From Gemmatimonadota bacterium (GTDB lineage Bacteria > Latescibacterota > UBA2968 > GCA-2709665): DNA of 64,000 nt. The number at the start of each line of letters is the position of its first letter. Position 1 is the first letter of the stretch. The notes beneath the pieces are model-generated. The model did not search any database. It was not told the origin of the DNA and saw only the letters and a program-made list of their open reading frames with translations. This document shows, piece by piece, positions 25,708 to 34,362 of the stretch. The DNA is taken from NCBI GenBank assembly GCA_028873695.1, contig JAPPNU010000071.1, forward strand, positions 1-64,000, written 5' to 3'. Position numbers and translations under genes: made by a program.

Positions 25708-27899
25708 GCAGCGATCCGGAACTGCGCCCGAACCTGCGATCCGATCGGGGCGGACGCTTCAGGACGCCGACGATCCTGCAAATGGAGACCACGGAGTGCG
25801 CCGCCGCCTGTCTGGGCATCATTCTCGCCTATCACGGCCGATGGGTGCCCCTCGAAGCGCTGCGGGTACGTTGCGGCGTCTCCAGGGACGGCGCCAATGC
25901 CGCCAATATGCTGAAAGCGGCAAGGGAATACGGCCTTGTTGCCCGGGGTTTCCGCAGCCAGCACGAGCAACTGTTCGACGTTCCGTTCCCCATGGTGGTC
26001 TTCTGGGAGTTCAACCACTTCGTCGTTCTCGAAGGGATCAGGGGCGACAGAGTCTATATCAACGACCCCGGCGAGGGCCCTCGAAGGATAACGAGACAGG
26101 AGTTCTCCGAGGGCTTCTCGGGCGTCTGCTTCGGTTTCGCGCCTTCGCCCCGGTTCAGCCCGGGCGGACCGCAGCCCAACCTGGTTCGGGGTCTGCGCGA
26201 CCGTTTTGGCGACGCCGGCAGTCCGTTTGCGTTCGCGGCGCTGGCGACCCTGGCGCTCGTCGTGCCCGGCGTGGCCGTCCCGACTTTGATCAAGGTATTC
26301 ATAGACGACGTACTTATCGGTCAGAATAGCGCCTGGGTGTCTCCGCTGCTTTTCGGACTGGCCTTAGCGGCCGTTGCCCAGGGCGCGCTGACCTGGCTGC
26401 AGCGTATTCTCCTGGCACGGATGGAGACCAAGCTGTCCGTTATATCGACCGTGCGCTTTTTCTGGCACGTCGCGACGTTGCCGATGCTGTTCTTCAGCCA
26501 GCGCTATGCCGGTGACATCGCCAGCCGCGTGGCGTCGAATGACTCGGTCGCGCGGTTGCTTTCCGGCGAACTGGCCGTTAGTGCGATAAACATACTCACG
26601 ATGGTGTTCTATGCGTTGGTCATGTTGTCGTACGATGTTCCACTGACACTGATCGCATTGGCGATGGTTGCCGCAAATCTGATCGTGCTGCGTTTTGCGG
26701 CACGCGCCCGTGAAAACGCCAACCGCAGGCTCCTCAAGGAGAGGGGCAGGGTTGCCGGCGCGTCCATAAACGGCATCAGGATCATCGAGACATTCAAGGC
26801 CAACGGCACCGAGGACGATTTCTTCGCCCGGTGGTCCGGTATTCACGCCAATGCGCTCCGCGCCCAACAGAGCCTCAGTTACGTTTCAACGGTTGCGAAT
26901 GTCGCTCCCGTTCTTCTCTCGGCGCTTACGGCCATCATCGTACTGGGATACGGCGGGATTCGAATCCTCGACGGGGCGCTTTCCATCGGCGGGTTGATCG
27001 CCTTTCAGAGTCTCACGCTGAGTTTCTCACGACCCGTTGAAGGTCTGGTCCGGTTCGGCGCCAGTCTACAGTTGATCAGGGCTGATATCGGACGGCTCGA
27101 CGACGTTCTGAACTACGCCCCCGACGAGCGAACACGCCGGGGCATCAACACGGGAGAGCCGGTATCGGACGCACCCGTGCCCCGAGGATCGATCGATCTC
27201 GAAGGTGTGACGTTCGGCTACAATGCCACGGAGCCGCCACTTATCGAGGATTTCAGTCTTTCGATCCGGCCGGGACGCCGCGTGGCGCTTGTGGGTGCTT
27301 CGGGAAGCGGAAAGTCGACTGTCGCCAGGATCGTTTGCGGTCTGCTGACGCCCTGGTCCGGAACCGTGCGCGTCGACGGACAGGCATTCGAGGACATTCC
27401 TCCCTATCGTTTTGCCGAAATCGTATCCTACGTCGATCAGGAGGTTATACTGTTCGAGGCCAGCGTACGGGAAAACGTCACGCTGTGGGATCCCGACCTT
27501 GAAGAACGCGACGTGGTACAGGCGCTCAGGGATGCCGCCATCCATGACATCGTCTCTACAAGGCCCCTGAAGTACGATTGCCCCGTCAGCGAGGGAGGGC
27601 GCAATTTCAGCGGCGGACAGCGGCAGCGTCTGGAAATCGCCCGTGCGCTTGTGAGGAATCCCGCTGTACTGGTACTCGACGAGGCCACCGCGGCGCTGGA
27701 TCCGATTACCGAGGTCGAGATTGACGACCGGATTCGACGTCGCGGATGCACCTGCCTCATCATTGCCCACAGGCTGAGTACCATCAGAGACGCGGACCAT
27801 ATCGTCGTTCTGGACCGGGGCCGTATCGTCCAGCGCGGCACCCACGACAGCCTGATCGCGGAAGACGGCCTTTACAGAACTCTGGTCATGTCGGATTGA
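25680..27899 (+). CDS. NHLP-system ABC transporter with C39 peptidase (PCAT)
   Basis: A 739-residue peptidase-containing ABC transporter that cuts the leader from a precursor peptide after a Gly-Gly motif and exports the product. The N-terminal C39 peptidase is complete: Gln34 (oxyanion), catalytic Cys40 in METTECAAACLG, His113 in FNHFVVLEG and Asp129 in INDPGEGP. Six membrane helices follow (about 175-450). The ATPase domain has Walker A GASGSGKST, signature FSGGQRQRLEIARAL and Walker B VLVLDEATAALD. It overlaps the HlyD gene by 28 bases. Its presumed substrate is the precursor at 31060, which has the required double glycine. Confidence 0.93.
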   Translation: MDQRKTESLGSDPELRPNLRSDRGGRFRTPTILQMETTECAAACLGIILAYHGRWVPLEALRVRCGVSRDGANAANMLKAAREYGLVARGFRSQHEQLFDVPFPMVVFWEFNHFVVLEGIRGDRVYINDPGEGPRRITRQEFSEGFSGVCFGFAPSPRFSPGGPQPNLVRGLRDRFGDAGSPFAFAALATLALVVPGVAVPTLIKVFIDDVLIGQNSAWVSPLLFGLALAAVAQGALTWLQRILLARMETKLSVISTVRFFWHVATLPMLFFSQRYAGDIASRVASNDSVARLLSGELAVSAINILTMVFYALVMLSYDVPLTLIALAMVAANLIVLRFAARARENANRRLLKERGRVAGASINGIRIIETFKANGTEDDFFARWSGIHANALRAQQSLSYVSTVANVAPVLLSALTAIIVLGYGGIRILDGALSIGGLIAFQSLTLSFSRPVEGLVRFGASLQLIRADIGRLDDVLNYAPDERTRRGINTGEPVSDAPVPRGSIDLEGVTFGYNATEPPLIEDFSLSIRPGRRVALVGASGSGKSTVARIVCGLLTPWSGTVRVDGQAFEDIPPYRFAEIVSYVDQEVILFEASVRENVTLWDPDLEERDVVQALRDAAIHDIVSTRPLKYDCPVSEGGRNFSGGQRQRLEIARALVRNPAVLVLDEATAALDPITEVEIDDRIRRRGCTCLIIAHRLSTIRDADHIVVLDRGRIVQRGTHDSLIAEDGLYRTLVMSD

Positions 27900-27903
27900 A
27901 ACG

Positions 27904-30846
27904 ATGTCTGAAAAACCGCTCATCGAACGCATAAGCGGCGTCCGGATCGAAACCGGCGCCCACCGGCCGTTCCCGATGGACGACACGGCCGTTGTCTACT
28001 TCGTTGAACAGGGATACCTGGACGTCTTCGCCGTGGAACTCGAGGACAGCGAAGCCGCGGGCCGCCGGAACTTCGTCGCCCGTGTACCGGCCGGAGAAAT
28101 GGCTTTCGGATCGGGCACGGTAGGGCACCCACATCAGCCTCATCGCACGTTCGGATTCCTCGCCGTACCGTCACTCGACGCGGTCATCGTCCGGGGGGAG
28201 CGGGATGGCGTCGCCTCGGACGACTTCGATCTTGCCGCGACCAGTTGGATCGACGAATGGATCTCCAGAATCTCGGAATTCGTGGTTCAGGATCGGCCCC
28301 CGCCCCGAGACCCGCAACTGCTTGAGGCAGAGCCGGACGTTTCCTATGCGGCCGGCAGCATCCTCAGCGCCCAGCATCTGGACGTGATCTGGGTTGGCGC
28401 AAATGCGCCGATGAGCCTCGCGGGACGCGATGCCCTGGCCGTGCCGGCGGGCGGTCCGCTCGTGCCTGTCACCGAGCGAACGTGGCTGCGGATCGACGCC
28501 GACACAACGGTGTCCGCAGTCTATACCCCTGCCGCGCTTCTCACCGACCGGTTCTGGGAAGCGTTTGAGGGGTTCAGCACGCGAATCCTGGAATTCGCGA
28601 TTCTGGCCGAGTCCGAATCGGTCGAAAACGTTCAGGCCCGACGCCGCATTGCGCACGATGCCAGGAGTACATCGGTTACGCGGGCGCTCGGTGGATTCGA
28701 GAGGATACTGGCGGGGCCTGGCGACAACGGGGCCCCCACGCTCAGCGACGGTACGCCGCTACATACGGCGGCAGCCATGGTGGCTTCTTCCTGCGGGGCC
28801 TCCCTCGAGATTCAGTCGACGTCCGGGGAAGCACAGACGTCTGTGGGGGCCGTGGAGGGGATTGCCCGCAGGTCGGGGATTCGGACGCGATGGATTTCGC
28901 TGGAACCGGGATGGTGGCGGCAGGACGGTCCTTCCCTGGTGGGTTTCACAGCGGGCGACGGCGGCACAGATCGGCCGCTCGCGCTGATTTCCGATAACCG
29001 CGGCACGTACCGGGCGGTTGATCCGGTTACGAGTACATCCTTCGTGGTCGACGAAAACAACGCGGGGGGAATCGCCCCGGGCGGGCTGGCCTTCTACGCG
29101 CCGCTGCCTGAACGCATCGAGACGGGCAGGTCGGTACTTCGGTTTTCGTTGCATCGCCAGGGGAGGGATCTTCGTACGGTGCTATTGGTGGGCATCCTGG
29201 GCGGAATGGCGTCGCTGCTGACGCCGATACTTACCGGCGAGATGCTCGTGCGCATCATTCCCCGGGCAGAAATGTCGCTGTGGTCCATCGCACTGATCGC
29301 GCTGTTATTGGCTGCTTTCGGCAACGCGGTCTTCGAGATTGTGCGTGGAATCTCCCTGCTGAGGATCGAGGGTCGCGTCGACGAGCGCCTGCAGTCCGCC
29401 ATCTGGAGCAGGCTGATTTCACTTCGCGCACCGTTCTTTCGCGACTTCACGGTGGGGGATCTCGAAAACCGCGCGAACGGAATCAGCGAGATCAGGCGCA
29501 TCATCTCCTTCGCGGCCGTCGGCGCGGCAATGGGCGGAATTTTCTCCGTATTCAATCTTGCATTGCTATTCTACTACAGCTGGTCGCTCGCCCTGTACGT
29601 CTGCGGCATGCTGTTCGTCCTGGTCGGCGCGACATGGCTTCTGGCGCGCGGGCAGCTTCGTCATTACCGGGACGTATTTCGCCTTCAGGGAGCGATCAAC
29701 GGGTTCGTATTTCAGCTGATAACCGGCCTGGCCAAGCTTCGGGTGGCCAATTCCGAGACATTCGCGCTCGCGCGCTGGGCTCGGCGTTTCGCCGAGCAGA
29801 AGCAGGCCGCCTTCTCCGCGCTGAAGTGGACCGCGGGGCAATACGTCGTTATCGGAATGTTCCATCCCCTGGCGCTTATCGTTATTTTCGAGTCCGTGCA
29901 GCACGCGGTCCTGGACGAGAACGGATCGGCAATTGGCCTGGCGGGTTTTCTTTCTTTCAATGCCGCATTCGGCCAGCTCACCGGCGCAGTGATTGCGCTC
30001 ACCTCCGCCGTGGCAACCGTCATCGCCGTGATCCCGCTTCTCGAGCGCGCGCGTCCGATCTTCGATGGCACGCCCGAGACTGCGGACGGACGCATCGAGC
30101 TGAGGGACGTAAAGGGTGAACTGGAATTCTCGAGTGTTAACTTTCGCTACGGTCCGGAAGCGTCAAAGGCGATCGACAGCGTATCTTTTCGAATCCGGCA
30201 GGGCGACTACGTCGCGTTCGTGGGACCCTCCGGCTGCGGAAAATCAACCCTCTACCGTTTGTTGCTCGGCTTTGAAAAACCGGAGTCGGGCACGGTGTTT
30301 CTGGACGGTAACGATCTGTCCAGCCTGGACCTGACGTCCCTTCGCAGGCGTATGGGCGTTGTCCTTCAGAACGGCCAGATTGTCGCGGGGAATATATTCG
30401 AGAATATCGCGGGAATGTCTCCGTTGAGCGATGAAGAGGCCTGGGCTTCCGCCAGAGCCGCGGCGCTTGAAGACGATATACGGGCGATGCCGATGGGCAT
30501 GCATACCGTCCTGCCGGAAGGCGGCGTGGGTCTTTCGGCAGGACAGAAGCAGCGGCTGCTGATCGCGCGCGCATTCGCCCGCAAGCCGCGGATTCTGCTT
30601 TTCGACGAGGCCACCAGCGCCCTGGACAACCGGGCCCAGGCGGTGGTGCAGGCGTCTCTGAAGGGGCTCGGGGTGACCCGTGTGGTCATTGCCCATCGGC
30701 TGAGCTCGATTCGCGACGTCGACAGAATTTACGTGCTGGACGCCGGGCGTATCGTGGAAAGCGGCAGCTACCGGCAGCTGATCGAGCGCAACGGGGTCTT
30801 TGCCGCGCTCGCGCGGCGCCAGACGGTTCAGTCGGCGCGTGCGTAA
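27904..30846 (+). CDS. NHLP-system ABC transporter permease/ATPase, second subunit
   Basis: A 980-residue ABC protein of the NHLM_ABC2 type. The first 390 or so residues form the family-specific N-terminal region, including a cupin-like stretch (YFVEQGYLDVFAVEL...VPAGEMAFGSG) resembling a cyclic-nucleotide-binding domain and a degenerate peptidase-like segment without the C39 triad. Six membrane helices follow (about 430-700), then an ATPase domain with Walker A GPSGCGKST near 776, signature LSAGQKQRLLIARAF and Walker B ILLFDEATSALD. It starts four bases after the PCAT stop. It pairs with the PCAT in NHLP clusters; its N-terminal part may bind the leader or sense cargo. It is the last gene before the separate precursor transcript. 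Confidence 0.9.
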   Translation: MSEKPLIERISGVRIETGAHRPFPMDDTAVVYFVEQGYLDVFAVELEDSEAAGRRNFVARVPAGEMAFGSGTVGHPHQPHRTFGFLAVPSLDAVIVRGERDGVASDDFDLAATSWIDEWISRISEFVVQDRPPPRDPQLLEAEPDVSYAAGSILSAQHLDVIWVGANAPMSLAGRDALAVPAGGPLVPVTERTWLRIDADTTVSAVYTPAALLTDRFWEAFEGFSTRILEFAILAESESVENVQARRRIAHDARSTSVTRALGGFERILAGPGDNGAPTLSDGTPLHTAAAMVASSCGASLEIQSTSGEAQTSVGAVEGIARRSGIRTRWISLEPGWWRQDGPSLVGFTAGDGGTDRPLALISDNRGTYRAVDPVTSTSFVVDENNAGGIAPGGLAFYAPLPERIETGRSVLRFSLHRQGRDLRTVLLVGILGGMASLLTPILTGEMLVRIIPRAEMSLWSIALIALLLAAFGNAVFEIVRGISLLRIEGRVDERLQSAIWSRLISLRAPFFRDFTVGDLENRANGISEIRRIISFAAVGAAMGGIFSVFNLALLFYYSWSLALYVCGMLFVLVGATWLLARGQLRHYRDVFRLQGAINGFVFQLITGLAKLRVANSETFALARWARRFAEQKQAAFSALKWTAGQYVVIGMFHPLALIVIFESVQHAVLDENGSAIGLAGFLSFNAAFGQLTGAVIALTSAVATVIAVIPLLERARPIFDGTPETADGRIELRDVKGELEFSSVNFRYGPEASKAIDSVSFRIRQGDYVAFVGPSGCGKSTLYRLLLGFEKPESGTVFLDGNDLSSLDLTSLRRRMGVVLQNGQIVAGNIFENIAGMSPLSDEEAWASARAAALEDDIRAMPMGMHTVLPEGGVGLSAGQKQRLLIARAFARKPRILLFDEATSALDNRAQAVVQASLKGLGVTRVVIAHRLSSIRDVDRIYVLDAGRIVESGSYRQLIERNGVFAALARRQTVQSARA

Positions 30847-30896
30847 ATCACTCGGGGACACACACTGAAAATCACCCGGAAGTCCGTACGCCGCGG

Positions 30897-30924
30897 TTGA
30901 CATTCAACGGATATTCGTTATATT
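30897..30924 (+). promoter_or_regulatory. Dedicated promoter of the NHLP precursor gene
   Basis: A perfect TTGACA (30897-30902), a 16-base spacer and TATATT (30919-30924), in an AT-rich gap of 213 bases. It gives a leader of about 130 bases. With the terminator at 31446 it makes the precursor a short independent, probably abundant, transcript. Confidence 0.8.
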
Positions 30925-31059
30925 TGCTTTGTGTCCATTATCACAAAAAGATCATGATTTCTCAACACATTAACCGAGAGAGATCACGTATAGGGCAATT
31001 TTTTTATTTGTCGCCATAAGAAGATCACTCTTTCATTACTCCACACCAGGGAGGCCACG

Positions 31060-31374
31060 ATGAAGACCATGCAGGAAATGCAGGAACACGTCGTATTCAA
31101 AGCGTCGTCTGACGCGGAGTTTCGCGCGAGTTTGCTGAAGAATCCCAGGGGCTCGATAGAAAAAGAGCTCGGCGTGAAGATCCCGGAGAATTTTTCCGTT
31201 GAAATTCACGAAGACAACCTGACCACCGCGCACCTGGTTCTTCCGTTGAGAAACGGACCGGAGGCGATGAGCGAGGACGAGTTGGCGGCGGTTGTGGGTG
31301 GTGCAGGGGCAGAGAATTGTGAATGGGGTCACGATCATCACGACGAATACCACGTTCCGTTGGGAGGTCCTTGA
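31060..31374 (+). CDS. NHLP-leader RiPP precursor peptide with His-rich core
   Basis: A 104-residue precursor with a nitrile-hydratase-alpha-like leader: the leader has the pattern D..FRASLLKNPRGSIEKELG...P..FSVEIHEDN..T.HLVLP, followed by the recognition helix MSEDELAAVVGG. Cleavage by the C39 peptidase after Gly80-Gly81 would release a 23-residue core starting at Ala82. The core has one Cys (87), one Trp (89), one Tyr (97), four His (91, 93, 94, 98), six acidic residues and no Ser or Thr, so lanthionine formation is ruled out. GGGAGG lies six bases before the ATG. It has its own promoter and terminator. The chemistry and function of the core are unknown; metal binding is suggested by its composition. 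Confidence 0.92.
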   Translation: MKTMQEMQEHVVFKASSDAEFRASLLKNPRGSIEKELGVKIPENFSVEIHEDNLTTAHLVLPLRNGPEAMSEDELAAVVGGAGAENCEWGHDHHDEYHVPLGGP

Positions 31375-31445
31375 TCGTTTAAGGAGATTCGCCTTGACGT
31401 CAGGCGGCGGGATCAGAAATCCCGCATGGTAATACGACGTATCTT

Positions 31446-31476
31446 CCCGGTGCCGAAGGCGGCGCCGGGATTTTTT
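31446..31476 (+). terminator. Strong intrinsic terminator after the RiPP precursor
   Basis: A nine-base stem (31446-31454 with 31461-31469, one G-U pair) with loop gaaggc is followed by A and six T residues. A smaller hairpin (31408-31413 with 31419-31424) precedes it and may stabilise the 3' end. It separates the precursor from the unknown gene at 31592. Confidence 0.9.
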
Positions 31477-31591
31477 AGGTCCGATGCGAACCCTGCCGGC
31501 TTCCCCTCCGATCCGAGTGCGTTGGGCCTGCGGGCTCGTTTCCGCGATGGCATCAGGGTTCGAATGCAGCGGATTGACGAAGGAGCTGACG

Positions 31592-32683
31592 ATGTCGGAG
31601 AGCCTAAGGGTACTCTCACCGGAATCGCGCCGTTTCATTCCGTTGGAGCTCGTTGCCGGCCTCGGGTGGGACGGCCTGGTGCGCCGGGTTGGCGAACTTC
31701 CGGGCTGGCCGGTCCTGTACAGGATATTCTTCGAATTCGACCTTGGAGACCTCGCGCCCGTGGCCGATTTTTCTATTCGCCTCCTTCCGGGGCATCCGGG
31801 ATTGCCGGGCCACTTCGTGAATCGCGGAAAGACGGCCCGGCAAAACTCCGCGGCCGCCGCGCTGGGCAGGTTCCTTTCAGAGGCCGCGGTTCGTCAGACG
31901 GCGTCCGAGTCCGCCTTGAGCGCCAGGTTCAACGATATCATGCTTGAATACGATATCGCCGGAATCGAGTCCCACGCATCGCCGGACCCCGGTTTGTTTC
32001 TCGGATTGCGACCCGCCGCGTCGCCGGGTGATTCAGAGGTCTGGTCTCCGGGTGGCGTGGTTGCAGAGCTGACGAATGCCGTAGGATGGAATGACGACGC
32101 CGGCGAGCGCCGGGTTGTGGAACGAATTGTCGGCGCGCTTCCGCCCGGGGGCCGGCTGGATCACGTGGGAGCGATGCCCGGCCGTTCGTTCCGGGCCGTG
32201 CGGGTGATTGTCAACGGCATCAGTTTGGAGGAAATGCCGGTTTTCCTGGAGCGAACCGGTTGGCCCGGTTCGATACGAAACGTGATGGGCGCCCTTTTCG
32301 ACTGGCGTGATTTATTCCCGTACTTCCGACCCTGTTTCGACGCTACCTCTCGCGGCTTGCGGCCGCGCCTCGGACTTGAGATGTTTCCGCGAAGGGAAGG
32401 GAAGGGGCGCTGGCCCGCGGGGGATTGGCTCACTACGGGCGCCAGGACATGGCTGCCGGTTGTGGAACGCCTGGAGGCGCGGGAACTGTGTGTGCCGGCA
32501 AAGGGTCGTGGCCTGCGTGCCTTCCCGGGGCTGGCGCAGGTTTTCGACGGGGAAGGTGTGTACATCCTTCACAGGGGACTCAATCACGTAAAACTGGCGA
32601 TCGGAGATGACGGTGTGCAGGCCAAAGCGTATGCCGGCCTCAGATTGCTGCGGGTCGGTCCGGACGAGAAGGCAAGGCCCTGA
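31592..32683 (+). CDS. Unknown protein of the NHLP locus, candidate maturation or immunity factor
   Basis: A 363-residue soluble protein with no signal peptide or membrane helix. I do not recognise a characterised domain. Visible features are an N-terminal all-alpha/beta region (SRRFIPLELVAGLGWDGLVRRVGEL), a FDLGDLAPVADFSIRL segment, a central LPPGGRLDHVGAMPGRSFRAVRV block with a conserved look, a LRPRLGLEMFPRREGKG block, and a C-terminal RGLNHVKLAIGDDGVQAKAYAGL motif. I recall similar C-terminal NHxKL...AKAY motifs in uncharacterised proteins next to Nif11/NHLP peptides, but cannot verify it. AAGGAG lies six bases before the ATG at 31592, which fixes the start. It follows the precursor by 217 bases on the same strand, past a terminator. 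No YcaO, LanM or radical SAM gene is nearby, so it is the best candidate for a dedicated partner. Confidence 0.7.
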   Translation: MSESLRVLSPESRRFIPLELVAGLGWDGLVRRVGELPGWPVLYRIFFEFDLGDLAPVADFSIRLLPGHPGLPGHFVNRGKTARQNSAAAALGRFLSEAAVRQTASESALSARFNDIMLEYDIAGIESHASPDPGLFLGLRPAASPGDSEVWSPGGVVAELTNAVGWNDDAGERRVVERIVGALPPGGRLDHVGAMPGRSFRAVRVIVNGISLEEMPVFLERTGWPGSIRNVMGALFDWRDLFPYFRPCFDATSRGLRPRLGLEMFPRREGKGRWPAGDWLTTGARTWLPVVERLEARELCVPAKGRGLRAFPGLAQVFDGEGVYILHRGLNHVKLAIGDDGVQAKAYAGLRLLRVGPDEKARP

Positions 32684-32901
32684 ATCGGGCAGACCACGAA
32701 TCCCGATCCGAGTGTAAGCCACGTCCCACAGCCAAAGAAACGGTTGCAGACGCTGTCATTGAACCGCATATTGTCTTTGCAGATCCCGCATCCCGGTACG
32801 ATCTTTGGCTCGGATTCTTCGGAAGCTGAGCATCTCCGCTTCAGGCGCCCCGCCGGTGCCTTGCGCGCATTTCCACCTCTCCGGCAATTTACCTGGTTAA
32901 A

Positions 32902-33396
32902 ATGAACAAACGCGAAGACTATCTCTCTTGGGATGAATATTTCATGGGCGTCGCCCTGCTTTCCGCCCTGAGGAGCAAGGACCCCAATACCCGCGTCGGC
33001 GCGTGTATCGTCAACGAGAAAAATAAAATCGTGGGTATCGGATACAACGGCCTGCCCATCGGCTGCTCGGACGACGAGTATCCGTGGGCAAGAGACGGCG
33101 ACTTTCTGGACACCAAGTATCCGTACATCTGCCACGCCGAGCTCAATGCGATCCTGAACAAGATCGACACGAACCTCTACAACTGCACCATCTACGTTAC
33201 CCACTTTCCATGCAACGAATGCGCGAAGGTCATCATCCAGTCGGGCATTCGGGAAGTCATTTTTCTGGCCGACAAATACGCGGAGACCGATTCCGTAAAA
33301 GCCTCGAAACGCATGTTCGACAGCGCCGGAGTCGTCTACCGCAGGCTCACCGGGTACCGGGAATACCTGCACATCGAATTCAAAGACCTCTCCTGA
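32902..33396 (+). CDS. Deoxycytidylate (dCMP) deaminase family protein
   Basis: A 164-residue zinc-dependent deaminase that turns dCMP into dUMP for thymidylate synthesis. The zinc site is complete: His78 and the proton-shuttling Glu80 in CHAE, and Cys104 and Cys107 in PCNEC. The N-terminal RSKDPNTRVGACIVN block is typical. Length and domain match the dCMP/ComEB family, not cytidine deaminase. No ribosome site is obvious before the ATG. A 2OG oxygenase follows after 20 bases on the same strand. Confidence 0.9.
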   Translation: MNKREDYLSWDEYFMGVALLSALRSKDPNTRVGACIVNEKNKIVGIGYNGLPIGCSDDEYPWARDGDFLDTKYPYICHAELNAILNKIDTNLYNCTIYVTHFPCNECAKVIIQSGIREVIFLADKYAETDSVKASKRMFDSAGVVYRRLTGYREYLHIEFKDLS

Positions 33397-33416
33397 GAAT
33401 GAGAAGGGAAGCCGAT

Positions 33417-34253
33417 ATGCCCGCCTCCGATACCTGGCTCCCGGTTGGGCCGGACCTGAAAACCGTCAACGCGACGTTTGAAAATCCGCTCCACGCCCTT
33501 TCAACGGCCGAGATACCGGCCATCCTTTTGCGGCGGTCCTACAATCCCGACCATTGTAAGGGCCTCATCCACCGATTCATAGAACGCGGCCTGATGCGGG
33601 ACCCCGCTGAGACGGAGTCCGGCGACACCCGCACACGAATCGACATCGGCACCAGCCTCGGAAACAGGGGGAACGACCAGCGGGGGTTCTTCGAACACGC
33701 CGTCCGGACCCGCGACCTCTTCGAACACCTCTTCGACGGCTTCGACAACCCCGTCGACGTCATCTATAACAGCCTCACCGCCCTCGCCGCGGGCAAACGG
33801 GTGGTGACGGCCCGCGAACCCGACGGCCGACTCTATGGTCCCGCCATCTTTCGCATCCACTACACCCACCACACCTACCGGCCGCACATCGACCACGTCA
33901 CGCTGCGCGAGAAACGCTTCAACTACGAGGTCTCCCGGTTCGAACACCAGTTCGCCGGCGTCGTCTGCTTCCAGAATGCCGCCCAGGCCGGTCCGGCAAA
34001 CCAGGCCATCCTGCACCGGTGCCTGTGGACGGAAAACGTCGAATCCCATATCGCCGCGGATGCGTTTCACGAATACGCCCGGCTGAACAACGTCGACAAC
34101 TGCCGCGTCGAACTCGAACCGGGCGATCTCTACTTCTTCAACACCCGCTGCATCCACGAGGTCCCCGCGGTAGCGGGAACCGACCCGAGGATCGTCCTGG
34201 CCGTCTTCATCGGCTGGTCGGACGACGACGGCGAGGTCTACGTCTGGTCGTAG
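33417..34253 (+). CDS. 2-oxoglutarate/Fe(II)-dependent oxygenase-like protein
   Basis: A 278-residue cytosolic protein with a double-stranded beta-helix iron site: His157 and Asp159 in RPHIDHV, His247 in TRCIHEVP, and Arg258, which would bind 2-oxoglutarate. Such enzymes hydroxylate small molecules, lipids or peptides. GAAGGGAAG precedes the ATG at 33417; an in-frame ATG at 33399 is possible. It lies 20 bases after the dCMP deaminase and about 730 bases after the unknown RiPP-locus gene, so a role in peptide modification can be considered but is unproven. The substrate is unknown. Confidence 0.75.
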   Translation: MPASDTWLPVGPDLKTVNATFENPLHALSTAEIPAILLRRSYNPDHCKGLIHRFIERGLMRDPAETESGDTRTRIDIGTSLGNRGNDQRGFFEHAVRTRDLFEHLFDGFDNPVDVIYNSLTALAAGKRVVTAREPDGRLYGPAIFRIHYTHHTYRPHIDHVTLREKRFNYEVSRFEHQFAGVVCFQNAAQAGPANQAILHRCLWTENVESHIAADAFHEYARLNNVDNCRVELEPGDLYFFNTRCIHEVPAVAGTDPRIVLAVFIGWSDDDGEVYVWS

Positions 34254-34362
34254 GAATCCGCGGCCGCATGGGCGCATGACGACCACTTCGGCCTGTTTCG
34301 AAGGGTTTCGTCGGAGTGCCGCGTTGCGGCTTTTGCGGAATTGAGGCTAAGGAGTCGCCAGA

